From Symbiodinium natans (lineage: Eukaryota; Sar; Dinophyceae; Suessiales; Symbiodiniaceae): 64,000 nt of DNA. The notes beneath the pieces are model-generated. The model was given only the letters and a program-made list of their open reading frames with translations. It was not told the origin of the DNA and did no database searches. The translations under genes were made by a program, and so were the position numbers. Below are positions 22,222 to 33,905 of the stretch, piece after piece. Every line of letters begins with the position of its first letter. Position 1 is the stretch's first letter. The stretch covers positions 245,136 to 309,135 of the forward strand of contig CAJNDS010001735.1 of the NCBI GenBank assembly GCA_905221605.1, in the 5' to 3' direction.

Positions 22222-25200
22222 TTGTGGACTCATCACGAGCGCCTATCTGCTGGGAACCGTGGTACTGGTCATGCAAACATCAGCTCACCCGTGTCAAGCA
22301 GCAATACATGCAGTTTCGCATCAGACAAAGTGTCGGAACTAATTGCTCCTCAAGGCCAGGGCCATCAGAGAGCTGGGATTAGATTTTGTCATCACACCAC
22401 GGCCACCACAAGCATTCACAAGGCATGCAAGAAACCCGGATCGACTCATTGCGTATCCCGACAGGAAGTAAACGCCACATGTCCGCGGATCAGACAAAGT
22501 GTCGGAACTGATTGCTCCTCAAGGCCAGGGGCATCAGAGAGCTGGGATTAGATTTTTGTCATCATCCGGACAATTCTAAACATGCTTTACGCACACTGCA
22601 GGTGCATGGCGATAGCTTCGCACTCAGCCCACTACTCTTGACGCTTGACCTCTACATCTGATGTTCAGAAGAGGTGTAGCATAATGTGGTCTCATCACGA
22701 GCGCCCATCTGCCGGGAACCATCGTAGTGGTCGTGCAAACATCAGCTCACCCGTGTCAAGCAGCAATACATGCAGTTTCGCATCAGACAAAGTGTCGGAA
22801 CTAATTGCTCCTCAAGGCCAGGGCCATCAGAGAGCTGGGATTAGATTTTGTCATCACACCACGGCCACCACAAGCATTCACAAGGCATGCAAGAAACCCG
22901 GATCGACTCATTCCGAATCCCAACAGGAAGTAAACGCCACATGTCCGCCGATCAGACAAAGTGTCGGAACTAATTGTTCCTCAAGGCCAGGGGCATCAGA
23001 GAGCTGGGATTAGATTTTGTCATCATCCGGACAATTCTAAACATGCTTTACGCACACTGCAGGTGCATGGCGATAGCTTCGCACTCAGCCCACTACTCTT
23101 GACGTTTGACCTCTACATCTGATGTTCAGAAGAGGTGTAGCATATTGTGGTCTCATCACGAGCGCCTATCTGCTGGGAACCGTGGTACTGGTCATGCAAA
23201 CATCAGCTCACCCGTGTCAAGCAGCAATACATGCAGTTTCGCATCAGACAAAGTGTCGGAACTAATTGCTCCTCAAGGCCAGGGCCATCAGAGAGCTGGG
23301 ATTAGATTTTGTCATCACGCCACGGCCACCACAAGCATTCACAAGGCATGCAAGAAACCCGGATCGACTCATTGCGTATCCCGACAGGAAGTAAACGCCA
23401 CATGTCCGCGGATCAGACAAAGTGTCGGAACTGATTGCTCCTCAAGGCCAGGGGCATCAGAGAGCTGGGATTAGATTTTTGTCATCATCCGGACAATTCT
23501 AAACATGCTTTACGCACACTGCAGGTGCATGGCGATAGCTTCGCACTCAGCCCACTACTCTTGACGTTTGACCTCTACATCTGATGTTCAGAAGAGGTGT
23601 AGCATTTTGTGGTCTCATCACGAGCGCCTATCTGCCGGGAACCATGGTAGTGGTCATGCAAACATCAGCTCACCCGTGTCAAGCAGCAATACATGCAGTT
23701 TCGCATCAGACAAAGTGTCGGAACTAATTGCTCCTCAAGGCCAGGGCCATCAGAGAGCTGGGATTAGATTTTGTCATCACACCACGGCCACCACAAGCAT
23801 TCACAAGGCATGCAAGAAACCCGGATCGACTCATTGCGTATCCCGACAGGAAGTAAACGCCACATGTCCGCGATCAGACAAAGTGTCGGAACTGATTGCT
23901 CCTCAAGGCCAGGGGCATCAGAGAGCTGGGATTAGATTTTGTCATCATCCGGACAATTCTAAACATGCTTTACGCACACTGCAGGTGCATGGCGATAGCT
24001 TCGCACTCAGCCCACTACTCTTGACGTTTGACCTCTACATCTGATGTTCAGAAGAGGTGTAGCATATTGTGGTCTCATCACCAGCGCCCATCTGCCGGGA
24101 ACCATCGTAGTGGTCATGCAAACATCAGCTCACCGTGTCAAGCAGCAATACATGCAGTTGCGCATCAGACAAAGTGTCGGAACTAATTGCTCCTCAAGGC
24201 CAGGGCCATCAGAGAGCTGGGATTAGATTTTGTCATCACACCACGGCCAACACAAGCATTCACACGGCATGCAAGAAACCCGGATCGACTCATTCCGAAT
24301 CCCGACAGGAACTAAACGCCACATGTCCGCGGATCAGACAAAGTGTCGGAACTAATTGTTCCTCAAGGCCAGGGGCATCAGAGAGCTGGGATTAGATTTT
24401 GTCATCATCCGGACAATTCTAAACATGCTTTACGCACACTGCAGGTGCATGGCGATAGCTTCGCACTCAGCCCACTACTCTTGACGTTTGACCTCTACAT
24501 CTGATGTTCAGAAGAGGTGTAGCATTTTGTGGTCTCATCACGAGCGCCTATCTGCCGGGAACCATGGTAGTGGTCATGCAAACATCAGCTCACCCGTGTC
24601 AAGCAGCAATACATGCAGTTTCGCATCAGACAAAGTGTCGGAACTAATTGCTCCTCAAGGCCAGGGCCATCAGAGAGCTGGGATTAGATTTTGTCATCAC
24701 ACCACGGCCACCACAAGCATTCACAAGGCATGCAAGAAACCCGGATCGACTCATTCCGAATCCCGACAGGAAGTAAACGCCACATGTCCGCGGATCAGAC
24801 AAAGTGTCGGAACTAATTGTTCCTCAAGGCCAGGGGCATCAGAGAGCTGGGATTAGATTTTGTCATCATCCGGACAATTCTAAACATGCTTTACGCACAC
24901 TGCAGGTGCATGGCGATAGCTTCGCACTCAGCCCACTACTCTTGACGTTTGACCTCTACATCTGATGTTCAGAAGAGGTGTAGCATATTGTGGTCTCATC
25001 ACGAGCGCCTATCTGCCGGAACCATGGTAGTGGCCATGCAAACATCAGCTCACCCGCGTCAAGCAGCAATACATGCAGTTGCGCATCAGACAAAGTGTCG
25101 GAACTAATTGCTCCTCAAGGCCAGGGCCATCAGAGAGCTGGGATTAGATTTTGTCATCACACCACGGCCACCACAAGCATTCACAAGGCATGCAAGAAAC

Positions 25201-25275
25201 CCGGATCGACTCATTCCGTATCCCGACAGGAAGTAGACGCCACATGTCCGCGGATCAGGCAAAATGTCGGAATCG
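22222..25275 (+). repeat. 461-bp tandem repeat, about 6.6 copies
   Basis: Units start near 22225, 22687, 23148, 23610, 24070, 24530 and 24990, a period of 459-462 bp with 95 percent or higher identity. Inside each unit a block of about 80 bp (CAGACAAAGTGTCGGAACTA ... AGATTTTGTCATCA) occurs twice, 170 bp apart, so each unit is itself the product of a duplication. The first 200 bp before 22222 and the last partial unit are diverged. Each unit has a 122-codon open frame starting MTSTSDVQK, but it shows no recognisable domain. No telomeric heptamers occur within the array. Confidence 0.9.
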
Positions 25276-25654
25276 TTGCAGCTTACTCGCTCGCGTCTTC
25301 AAAGTCCCTAAACCCTCCCTCAACCCGAACTCCCCCTGGAGAGAACTGGCCCCGCTTTGCTTACTCGCTGGGTGTGCAAGCCTCACACTCCCCGCTATTG
25401 CGAACCTTTAAGCCAGAACTCCAAGCCCTAAAACCCGGGAACCCCCTACTGACGCTGATCCGGGGTCTTTGAAAACCCTGAAAAGACTCCCCAAGCCCGC
25501 AACGCAGGCAAAAAAACTCCCGAGCCTGCAAAGAAAGCCTCTCAAAGGATTGAGCTCTTCGGGTTCAAGGACTCCTTTCCTTCGGGTCTGGGGTTCAGGG
25601 TGCAGGGCTTCGAGTGCAAGGCTTGGGGCGTAGAGCTCAAAAAAGTTCGGGGCT

Positions 25655-26465
25655 TAGCAAAGCAGCCCAGGGCTCCAGGCACACCGGCGAGGGAGAGGCC
25701 CCGGAGACCGCCAAGCAGGAGAAACAGCGCAGCCAGCGCCTTCAAAAACGTGTCTTGATCCGGCTGTTGCTGAGGAGCTGAGGAGCTGAGGAGCTGAGGA
25801 GTTGAGGAGCTTTGGGGGTTCTTGGGGGTTCTTGGGGGTTCTTGGGGGTTCTTGGGGGTTCTTAGGGGGTTCTTGGGGGTTCTTGGGGGTTTTGGGAGTT
25901 CTTGGGGGTTCTTGGGGGTTCTTGACGTTTCTTGAAGGTCTTCTTGGGGGCTTTCTTGGGGCTTCTTGGGGGAAGGTTGGGTCCAGGTGCCCTGGCCTGA
26001 AGCTGCGGAAAGGCATCCTGGCTGCACAGCGCCTGGGAGAGAGCAGGCGGTGGGGAGGGCTGAATCCCTTCTGGGTAGTTTAGGGTTTCGGGTTTAGGGT
26101 TTAGGGTTTGGGGTTTAGGGTTTAGGGTTTAGGGTTTTAGGGTTTCGGGTTTAGGGTTTAGGGTTTAGGGTTTAGGGTTTAGGGTTTAGGGTTTAGGGTT
26201 TTAGGTTTAGGGTTTAGGGTTTGGGGTTTGGGGTTTGGGTTTGGGGTTTGGGGTTTGGGGTTTAGGGTTTAGGGTTTAGGGTTTAGGGTTTAGGGTTTAG
26301 GGTTTAGGGTTTAGGGTCCCTCCCTGATAAGCCCCAACGAGCCTTGTCTCACCCCTTCCTGCTTCTGAAAGCCAGCACTTGCCTCGAAGTTAAACAACCA
26401 CCGCTTGAATTGGAATCCCAGGTGTGCCGCTGACCTCGGTCACAAGCGCCGCGCAGACAGAGGGC
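25655..26465 (-). CDS. Short unidentified exon chain with a hydrophobic segment
   Basis: Not recognised. Minus-strand slivers: about 26390-26465 (a Met followed by PSVCAALVTEVSGTPGIP), about 25990-26045 (SQALCSQDAFPQLQARAP) and about 25660-25765 (TFLKALAALFLLLGGLRG, a likely membrane segment). The 10-bp GGGGGTTCTT repeat lies between the last two. Junctions were not resolved. It sits directly downstream of the ubiquitin-like/RCC1-like gene on the same strand. Confidence 0.35.
25809..25935. repeat. 10-bp minisatellite (GGGGGTTCTT)
   Basis: About 12 copies of GGGGGTTCTT with slips. It probably lies in an intron of the exon chain at 25655-26465. Confidence 0.9.
26080..26316. repeat. TTTAGGG array with TTTGGGG interlude
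   Basis: TTTAGGG units at both ends with six TTTGGGG units near 26220-26262. TTTGGGG is a ciliate-type variant arising here by one transition. Confidence 0.95.
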
Positions 26466-26696
26466 ATGAGAACCTGAACAGTTAGGGTTTAGGGATAGGC
26501 TTTATGGTTTAGGATTTAGGGCTTAGGGTTTAGTTCCTAGCTGTATTGGGCAGACCCAGGGGGCGCACGTTGGACTAGCTTTCTGGGTAAAGATTGAAAA
26601 ATAGGGCTTTGGGGTTAGAGGGCTTAAGGGGCTTTCAGCCGTGAAAAATATTCTTGTGCCATGGGTCAGAACCCGCGCAAAGCTTACGCATAATCA

Positions 26697-28127
26697 TCAC
26701 CACACGGTCGAGGCAAAAATTGCACAGAGCAGGCCCCATATGGCACCTTTATAAAGGACTTTTTTGGCGGCTCCAGGGCTCCAGGGTTCATTCCAGATCT
26801 CAGGACGTAGCTGATCCTGGACAGGGCTGCTATCGCCGCCAGCACGAGGATCGCCCCAGGTCACAATCGAGCCATCGCCGAGAATTGCGGCAAACGCACG
26901 GGCAGAACCGACGACGCGCTTGACGTTCCTGAGCTGCCCTTGGACAGCACAACTATCGCCACCAGCTTCAGGGTTGCCCCAGGTCACCGCTGTTCCATCA
27001 AGGAGGATGGCCGCAAACGCACTTGCCGAAGCTTCAATGTGCTTCACATTCCGAAGCTGGTCCTGGACAGAGCTGCTGTTGCCACCAGAATCAGCGTTCC
27101 CCCAGGTCACCACCGAGCCATCAGCCAGAATTGCGGCAAACGCGCCTGCAGAAGCTGCGATCTGCTGCACATGTCTCAGCTGCTCTTGGACACTCCTGCT
27201 GTCACCGCCACGTTCAGGGTTACCCCAGGTCACAACACGTCCGTTGCCGAGGGTCGCAGCAAACGCACTGGCGGAAGCTTGGATGTGCTTCACGTTCATA
27301 AGCTGGTCTTTAACGGCGCTGCTATCGCCACCACCTCCAGGACTGCCCCAGGTCACGACAGATCCGTCCCCCAGAACAGCAGCAAAAGCTCCTGCTGAAG
27401 CTTGGACTTGCTGCACTTTCTTCAGCTGGTCCTGGACAGACCTGCTATCACCACCGCGTTGGGCATGACCCCAAGTAACCACCGACCCCCTCGCCAGCAC
27501 TGCCGCAAATGAACACTTGGTAGCTTGAATTTGCTTCACTTCCCTCAGCTGGCCCTGAACGGCCTCACAATCTCCCCCACGGTCAGCTCTGCCCCAGGTC
27601 ACAACAGCTCCATCGCCGAGAATCGCCGCAAATGCACCAACTGAGGCTGATATTTGCTGTACATCCATCAGGTGCCGCTTGGCAGCACCACTATCACCAC
27701 CGTGCTGTGGCGCACCCCAGGTCACGACAGACCCATCGTGGAGTACCGCAGCAAAGGCACGTCCCGACGTCTCGATGTGGCGCACGTTCAGCAGCTGCTG
27801 GGCATGAGCGCTTCCGGGCATTGGAGCGCCCCACAGGACAACGGCACCATCACCCAGGATTGCAGCAAAAGCATTTCCGCACTTCTTAGAGGCACATACT
27901 TGCACATCCCTCCTGTGCAGCACCAAGACGTCTCCAGCGTGCAAGCCTGCTTCTTGGACTGTAGTCGCACCACGCAGTTGTTGGCCCGTGGGGCGCATCA
28001 GCATGCTGCGCCCCAAGCACAACGCCACCTGCGCCTGATGCTGAAGCGAATCAAGGGATGTCGCAGGGTCGACCTCAATAGAAACACTTCTTCCGCTGAG
28101 GAGTGAGACTTCAAAGCGTAACGACAT
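26697..28127 (-). CDS. Ubiquitin-like domain plus RCC1-like repeat protein
   Basis: A single-exon protein of 476 residues from the ATG at 28127. Residues 1 to about 75 look like a ubiquitin-like fold (MSLRFEVSLLSGRSVSIEVD ... AGDVLVLH). The rest is about eight full tandem repeats of 41 residues and a partial ninth, consensus VVTWGxPxxGGDSxxVQxQL then VxxIxASxxAFAAILxDGS. This is the RCC1/HERC-like beta-propeller type repeat, much amplified in dinoflagellates and often labelled HERC-like. There is no HECT or RING domain, so ubiquitin ligase function should not be assumed. Repeat identity is high, suggesting recent internal amplification. After the ninth repeat the sequence changes abruptly to a hydrophobic tail (KGAIWGLLCAIFASTVW), which may be intron read-through. 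Confidence 0.85.
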   Translation of the reverse strand: MSLRFEVSLLSGRSVSIEVDPATSLDSLQHQAQVALCLGRSMLMRPTGQQLRGATTVQEAGLHAGDVLVLHRRDVQVCASKKCGNAFAAILGDGAVVLWGAPMPGSAHAQQLLNVRHIETSGRAFAAVLHDGSVVTWGAPQHGGDSGAAKRHLMDVQQISASVGAFAAILGDGAVVTWGRADRGGDCEAVQGQLREVKQIQATKCSFAAVLARGSVVTWGHAQRGGDSRSVQDQLKKVQQVQASAGAFAAVLGDGSVVTWGSPGGGGDSSAVKDQLMNVKHIQASASAFAATLGNGRVVTWGNPERGGDSRSVQEQLRHVQQIAASAGAFAAILADGSVVTWGNADSGGNSSSVQDQLRNVKHIEASASAFAAILLDGTAVTWGNPEAGGDSCAVQGQLRNVKRVVGSARAFAAILGDGSIVTWGDPRAGGDSSPVQDQLRPEIWNEPWSPGAAKKVLYKGAIWGLLCAIFASTVW

Positions 28128-28479
28128 GCCGCCGGGCAAGAGAATCCTGAACCCCAACCCCTAAACCCTAAAGTACACTTGGCTTCTTGTCTCCATTTGC
28201 CAGTCGAAGCCCTTCGAAGCCCAAAGACGGCGACAAGCCGAGGCCCCCACACACCACAGCGAAAGCCCCCCTTGACCCACCCGAAACCCTAAACCCTGGA
28301 CCCTACACCCTGAACCCCGAAACACTGCACCAAAAACCCTCAGCCAAGGAACGACCCAGTCCGGAGCTGCTCCCCCCCCCCTCAACAAAAAAAGCCCTAA
28401 ACCCTAAACCCTAAAATTCCTAAACCCGCAAATTAAACCCCTAAACCCTAAACCCTGAACCCCTAAACTTCCTAAACCC

Positions 28480-31400
28480 CTCTCCAGCCTCTGCACTGGG
28501 AGAGCCCAGCATCTCCCGAGCCTGCTCCGCCAGCTTCTCGCTTTTAGAGGGTTTAGGATTTAGGGTTTGGGGTTTGGGGTTTAGGGTTTAGGGTATTTGG
28601 GGTTTAGGGTTGAGGGATGCAGGCTTTGAGGTTGCCTTCGGGTCAAAGGTTTAGGCAACAGGAACCAAGGCGGACCCTGCTGAAGCCGACAACTAGTCAA
28701 TCCTGTCTGGAAGCACCTTGGCAGTTCCCCCCAAGCACCCTTGACGCAAGCCCTGAACGTTGTAGGATCCCAAGAACAGTGCTGCGCACCCTCAGCACCC
28801 CAAACCCCAAACCTGAACAAACCACCCCTGTCCCCCCGGCCGCATGGGGAAGGCAACACCCCAACAAAGCGCTGGAGAGAAGCCTCAGGTCAATTTCTGA
28901 GGCTTGAGCTTACCTTGAGCTGACAGTTTCCAGCGGCTTTACTTTGTCTTCTTCAAGTTTAAGGGTGGGTTGAAGGCTTCTCTGCTCAAAGCCGAAGCCT
29001 AAGCCCTCAGCTAATATTGGGCGAGCTTGTGCCTAAGCTGCCGGCGCGTTGACGAAGAATGCGTCTTCATTCGCCCTCGCAGGAAGTGAAGCTTGGGTCG
29101 CGGGATCAGATTCAGGGTTTTGGGCTTAGGGAGCAAAAATATTGCTAGCCGTCATGGTCCCCAGGCCCTAACACCCTAAACCCTGATAATAAACCCTAGG
29201 CCATGTCTATCACATTGAGCGCCTTCCTGCTTTTGAGGGCTGCGCGAAACAACAAAAACCCTACTGCTTGTGAGAGAGCTAGACCTTAAACACAACCGGA
29301 TGGCCTCTGTAGACGCTGCCGAAGCTGTGCAACGGCCAAGAGCCCACCTGCGTCAGTCGAGGCGATGGTTCTAGAGCTTGGGGGTGTAGGGGTCCCCTAA
29401 ACCCCTGCAGTTCACCCACAAAGAATCTAAGCCGTCTGTGGAGCTCAGTGAGCGTTTAGGGCCCGGGTCAGGAGAGGCTTCCAAGGGCTTAGGGAGCGAA
29501 ACCTCTCACCTCAACTGCTAACCAGACGCACGCTCGGAGTGGCAACATGTCGCCTCAACAACTTCGTGGTACTGCTGGAGACGGCCCCTTCCACACATTA
29601 GTGGGATAACCATCTTGGCAACTTCGAACCGCTTCTACGGCACTTGAGGCCTCTAGCTTCAAAAACGGGCTTGGAGTCTGAGAGCCTCCCGAATAACCCT
29701 CTGAGAATGTTGCACTTCGGCGCTTTTGGGTCGAAAGCTTCGGGCTTTATTATAGGGTCAATATAGGGGTGGGGCCCGGCCGCTCAAGGTGCAGGACAGC
29801 CAGAACAGCGAGGAGCCCACCGCCGCCTCTCGGAAGAGCGGTCAGGGGTCTGGGGGGCTTTAGAGGCTTCGATTGGGATGCTCCCCCCCTTGTTCCTAAC
29901 AGTCCTTGATAGTTGGGTTCTAGGAGGGGGGTACTAGAATCCCTATTCAGGACTGCTAGTACAAGGGTGGGAACATCCCAAGGTTTGGAGGTGGAGGGTA
30001 GGGCCTAGCAAGGACCTTCTCCTTCAGTGCCGGAACCTTTAAAACCCTAAAGAACAAGGAGTTTGCCAGGATGGAAGCAGAGACCTCCCAAAAAGGTTTA
30101 AGGTTTAGGGTTTAGGGTTTAGGGTTTAGGGTTTAGGGTTTAGGGTTTAGGGTTTAGGGTTTAGGGTTTGAGCCCTGATGCCCCGAAGCCTATGGAGGCC
30201 AAGAGCACCAAGGAGGTGATGGTTGGTGAGAGCATGGAAGCTCGTGGCTTTGCGTTCAGGGTTGAGGGTTGAGGGTTGAGGGTTGAGGGTTTAGGGTCCA
30301 GGGTTTAGGGTTCAGGGATAAATGGTTTAGGGTTCAGGGTTTAGGGGTTCGGATTTAGGCTTTTAGCGGTCAGGTAGCCAAAGGCGAAGCGGTTAGACGA
30401 GGCTGGAGCGAGCCCCGGAGACATAAAAAGAGAAGAAATCCAGCCCCTTCAATTTCTGCGATTTAGGAAGCCCAGCCCCTTTAGTAGGGGGGGGGGGGGA
30501 GAGCCCAAATTATGACATTGAGGGGCTGGATTTCTTATCTGATGGGGAGAGGAAACCCCACATCAAGAAATTAAGGGAATTGGTACTTGAGGGGAGCGCA
30601 GCCCCAAACCAACAAAAAAAAACGAGGGGCTGGGTTGCGTAAAGAGGGGCTGGATTTCTTGAACTTAAGACATTGAGCCGGAGTTCTTATTTTAGAGGAG
30701 AAATTCACAGAATGGATGGAGAAACCGAGGGTGCTCTCGAGTACTTGAAAGGACCCTCATCAAGAACCAGAGGCTTCTGATCCCGCCTTTCTTTGCACAT
30801 TAAAGACCAAAAGCAAAGCACGGACCCTAAACCCTAAACCCTAAACCGTGCAAATTTTTGGGGCTGACATCAGCCCAGGCTTGCAGCATGTGCCAAAGTT
30901 CATCCGCGACCCCTATAAAGCCTGCAAACCCTATAAACCCAGTAAACCCTATAACGACTATAAGCACCACAAACCCTATAAACCCCCATAAACCCTATAA
31001 ACCCTATAACACCCTATAAGCAACAGAGCAAGGTCTCGGCCATCCAGCACGAGGCTCAGGCTCCGGAGCCCTAAACCCTAAACCCTAAACCCTAAACCCT
31101 AAACCCTATGGGCGCCAACCCCGAAAGCTTACGGTGCCCGGAAGTCCGAACCGTGAGCCCCGCAGCCCAAACCCTAAAAAGAACCCAAACCCGGAACCTT
31201 ACACCCTAAACGCTCCACCCAACCCTAAACCGAAAGCCCTAAACCCCAAACCTTAAACCCTCAACTCTAAATTCTAAACCCTGAACCCTTCAACCTAAAC
31301 CCCAAACCCTGAACCCTGAACCTGAACCTTGAACCCCCTCAAAAAAGGCTAGGGGTAGATAACCCTCAACCTTGCGCCGCGCCAGGCCTGCGCCCCTGAC

Positions 31401-33905
31401 TTGAGGCTCGCCACGTGGGTCAGGGCGCTTCCAACAAGGAGGCCCGCCTTGGGTCTTGGGTTTACAGGGTTTACAGGGTTAGGGTTAGGGTTTCTGGGGT
31501 TTTATTGGGTCTTATAGGGTCTTATAGGGTTTTTATAGGGTGTTATAGGGTTTTATAGGGTGTTATAGGGTTTATAGGGTTTATAGGGTTTATAGGGTTT
31601 GTGGGGCTTATAGTCGCTATAGGGTTTACAGGGTTTATAGGGTTTACAGGCTTTACAGGGCTTGCAGGGTTTATAGGGTTTACAGGGTTTGTCGGGTTTA
31701 TAGGGTTTCGGCTTGGGTTTTGGGTTTTGGGTTCAGGGTTTCGGATTTGGGTTTTAGGGAGACTAGTCCCTCTAGACTTTTAACTTGCAGGCCTGCAAAC
31801 CCTACGAATCCTGAAGCCACACACCAAACATCAGGAGACACAAAGAACCCCTAAAGCATAGCAGGTCAAGTACCCAACCCCGAAATTTGGCCTAAATCCC
31901 CCCTTCCCAAGAAAACCGGTTTCTTTCAAAAGCCACGTACTGAACCCCTACACCCTGCACATCGCTGCACTCTACACCCCAAGACCCACGAACTCTCAAG
32001 AACTCTCCATCCAGGCACCTCGGATGTAGGGAGCCCACGGTTTGCTGAGGGCTTGTAGGCTTAAAGGGGTAAACGAGTTTGGGGTCAGGTCTTGGGTTTT
32101 TGGGTTTACCCACCCTGAGCCTTAAGCCCAAAACCCCTTGCCCTGTAGCCAGCATTCGGCCTGAGCCCGAAAAACCCTAAACCCTGAACCCTAAACCCTC
32201 AACCCTAAACCCTAAACCTAAACCCCCTAAACCCTGAACCCGAAACCCCATCCCTCCAAGGCAGCCACCAAGCACAGGGGCAGCGTGAGCATGTTGCCTG
32301 TGCTTCTGAGCTTCGGCCGGCTTTCGGAGTTTGGAGCGCTTGCGGGCGAAGCTGAAGGCGCTTGGGGCTTGGCATGTAGGGTTTTTGGCTTAGGGTTTAG
32401 GGCTTAGGGTTTAGGGTTTAGGGTTTAGGATTCAGGGTTTAGGGTGGTTTGGGGTAGCTACGTTGTCCCTTACTATGGGCCCTTAGGCTTTGCCATGTCC
32501 GGAATCGGTTGAATCTCCGAAGCACTCCAACCCTCATGCCCCAGAGCCGTCGAGGAGTGGGGTCTAAGGTTTTAGGGTTTAGGGTTTAGGGGTTTAAAGG
32601 TTAAGCTCAAGGTTTCAGGGTTTAGGGCTTAGGGTTTCGGATGGGCTTCGGGAGGCCCTGCCTCTGTTGAAGACGTCATGCCACGTGCGCCAACCTTGCA
32701 GCCAGCCAATCAAGCCCCTCACCTTCTCAAGAAGCAATCCTAAACCTTCAAGTGCTGGTAGTAAAGAGGGCAGATTCACAAGGGCCTTGCAGGCCCCAGG
32801 GCTAAGTTAAGAGGGATTACAGTAGGGAGAACGGAAATCCCAATTAAGGACTGTTAGTATAAGGGGAAACATCCCAAGGTTTAGGGCTTCAAGCTGCGAA
32901 TTTATTATTCAAGGGACTTGGGTTTTGGGCTTAAGATTTCGGATTCAGGGTTCAGAGTTTATGGTCTAGGGTTTAGGGTTTAGGGTTTAGGGTTTAGGGT
33001 TTAGGGTTTAGGGTTTAGGGTTTAGGGTTTAGGGTTTAGGGTTTAGGGTTTAGGGTTCGCAGGGGCGTGGCGGCTCCAAGCCATGGGCTGTTTGCGAGCT
33101 CGATGCCGAAGGCCAAAGACTGGACCAACCTCGCACCCAGCTTAGGAAATGAATGCTTACATTTTAATTAGGGTTTAAGGTTTAAGGGGTTTAGGGTTTA
33201 GGGTTTAGGGTTTAGGGTTTAGGGTTTAGGGTTGAGGGTTGGGGGTTGAGGTGAGGGTTGAGGGTTGAGGGTTTAGGGTTTAGGGTTTAGGGTTTAGCGT
33301 TCAGCGTTCAGCGTTTAAGGTTTAAGGTTTAAGGTTGAGGCTTCAGAGTTTATGGGATTTCAGGTTTAGAGTCTAGGGTGGAGGGACCACTCTTCCGCGC
33401 CTCCTGTTTTAACCAGGGGCCCCACGGTCCTGAACACCCATGTGTATACAGACCCCAATAAGGTTGAGGATCTTAGTGCTTAGGGAGGTTTACGGTTTGA
33501 TCTTTAGGTTTTAGGGTTTTGTGGTTTTGGTTGGGGTTATAAACTAAGCCACCGAACGCTTCCTACTGCCCAAGACCGAAGCTGCTCCCCGCATCAGCTC
33601 TTGCACACTCTCGGTGGCTGGTATAAGGTTGAGAGCTTAGTGTTTAAGGAGCTAAAGGTTTTGATCTTGGGTTTCGGCCCTCAAGCCGAAAGAAAGCATG
33701 GTTCAGCCATGAAGCTGGAGCATCCAGGGATCGGCAATTCAGAGCTTTAGGGTTTCAACCTAAACCCCAAAACCCCTGAACCCCCCAAACCCCCAAAGCC
33801 CAAAACCTCTCAACCCCTCAATCCTGCGGTTTCAGGGTTCCAGGCCTCAGCGGACCTGCGGGAGGCGGCGCATGAGCCATCGGGGCAATCGTGCCCAAGG
33901 AATTC
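28480..33905 (-). CDS. Unidentified exon chain(s), probably a membrane protein
   Basis: Not recognised. Coding-like minus-strand slivers from upstream to downstream: about 33840-33905 (FLGHDCPDGSCAAS), about 33555-33620 (ATESVQELMRGAASVLG), about 33060-33145 (LVQSLAFGIELANSPWLG) and about 32260-32385 (ending NMLTLPLCLVAAL). Then about 31370-31450 (KAGLLVGSALTHVASLKSG), 31030-31080, about 30850-30915 (VADELWHMLQAWADVSPK), about 30180-30240 (ASMLSPTITSLVLLASIGFG), about 29800-29860 (LFREAAVGSSLFWLSCTLSG), about 29300-29370 (DAGGLLAVAQLRQRLQ) and about 28480-28550 (SEKLAEQAREMLGSPSAEAG). Three pieces are hydrophobic enough for membrane helices. The plus strand is also open in some slivers (30.2, 29.8, 32.3 kb), so the strand is less sure there. 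Likely more than one gene. Confidence 0.35.
29875..29979. mobile_element. MITE-like foldback element, 105 bp
   Basis: Begins GGGATGCTCCC and ends GGGAACATCCC. The outer 40 bp are imperfect inverted repeats (CTTGTTCCTAACAGTCCT against the complement of AGGACTGCTAGTACAAGG). A diverged relative with the same right arm (ACTGTTAGTATAAGGGGAAA) lies at about 32815-32880. Confidence 0.55.
30098..30167. repeat. TTTAGGG array
   Basis: About ten units. Other arrays in this stretch lie at 31065-31110 (CCCTAAA), 32965-33056 and 33190-33300. Confidence 0.9.
31455..31720. repeat. TTTATAGGG-type 9-bp variant repeats
   Basis: About 25 units of TTTATAGGG, TTTACAGGG and TTATAGGGTG. A complementary set (AACCCTATA) lies at 30910-31020, an inverted pair about 450 bp apart. 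Confidence 0.85.

Noticed and set aside
22645-24856. 122-codon open frames repeated in each 461-bp unit
   Set aside because: They recur only because the DNA repeats. Some units carry frame changes (23568, 24044), the product has no recognisable domain, and codon use is unlike the other genes. Not called as genes.
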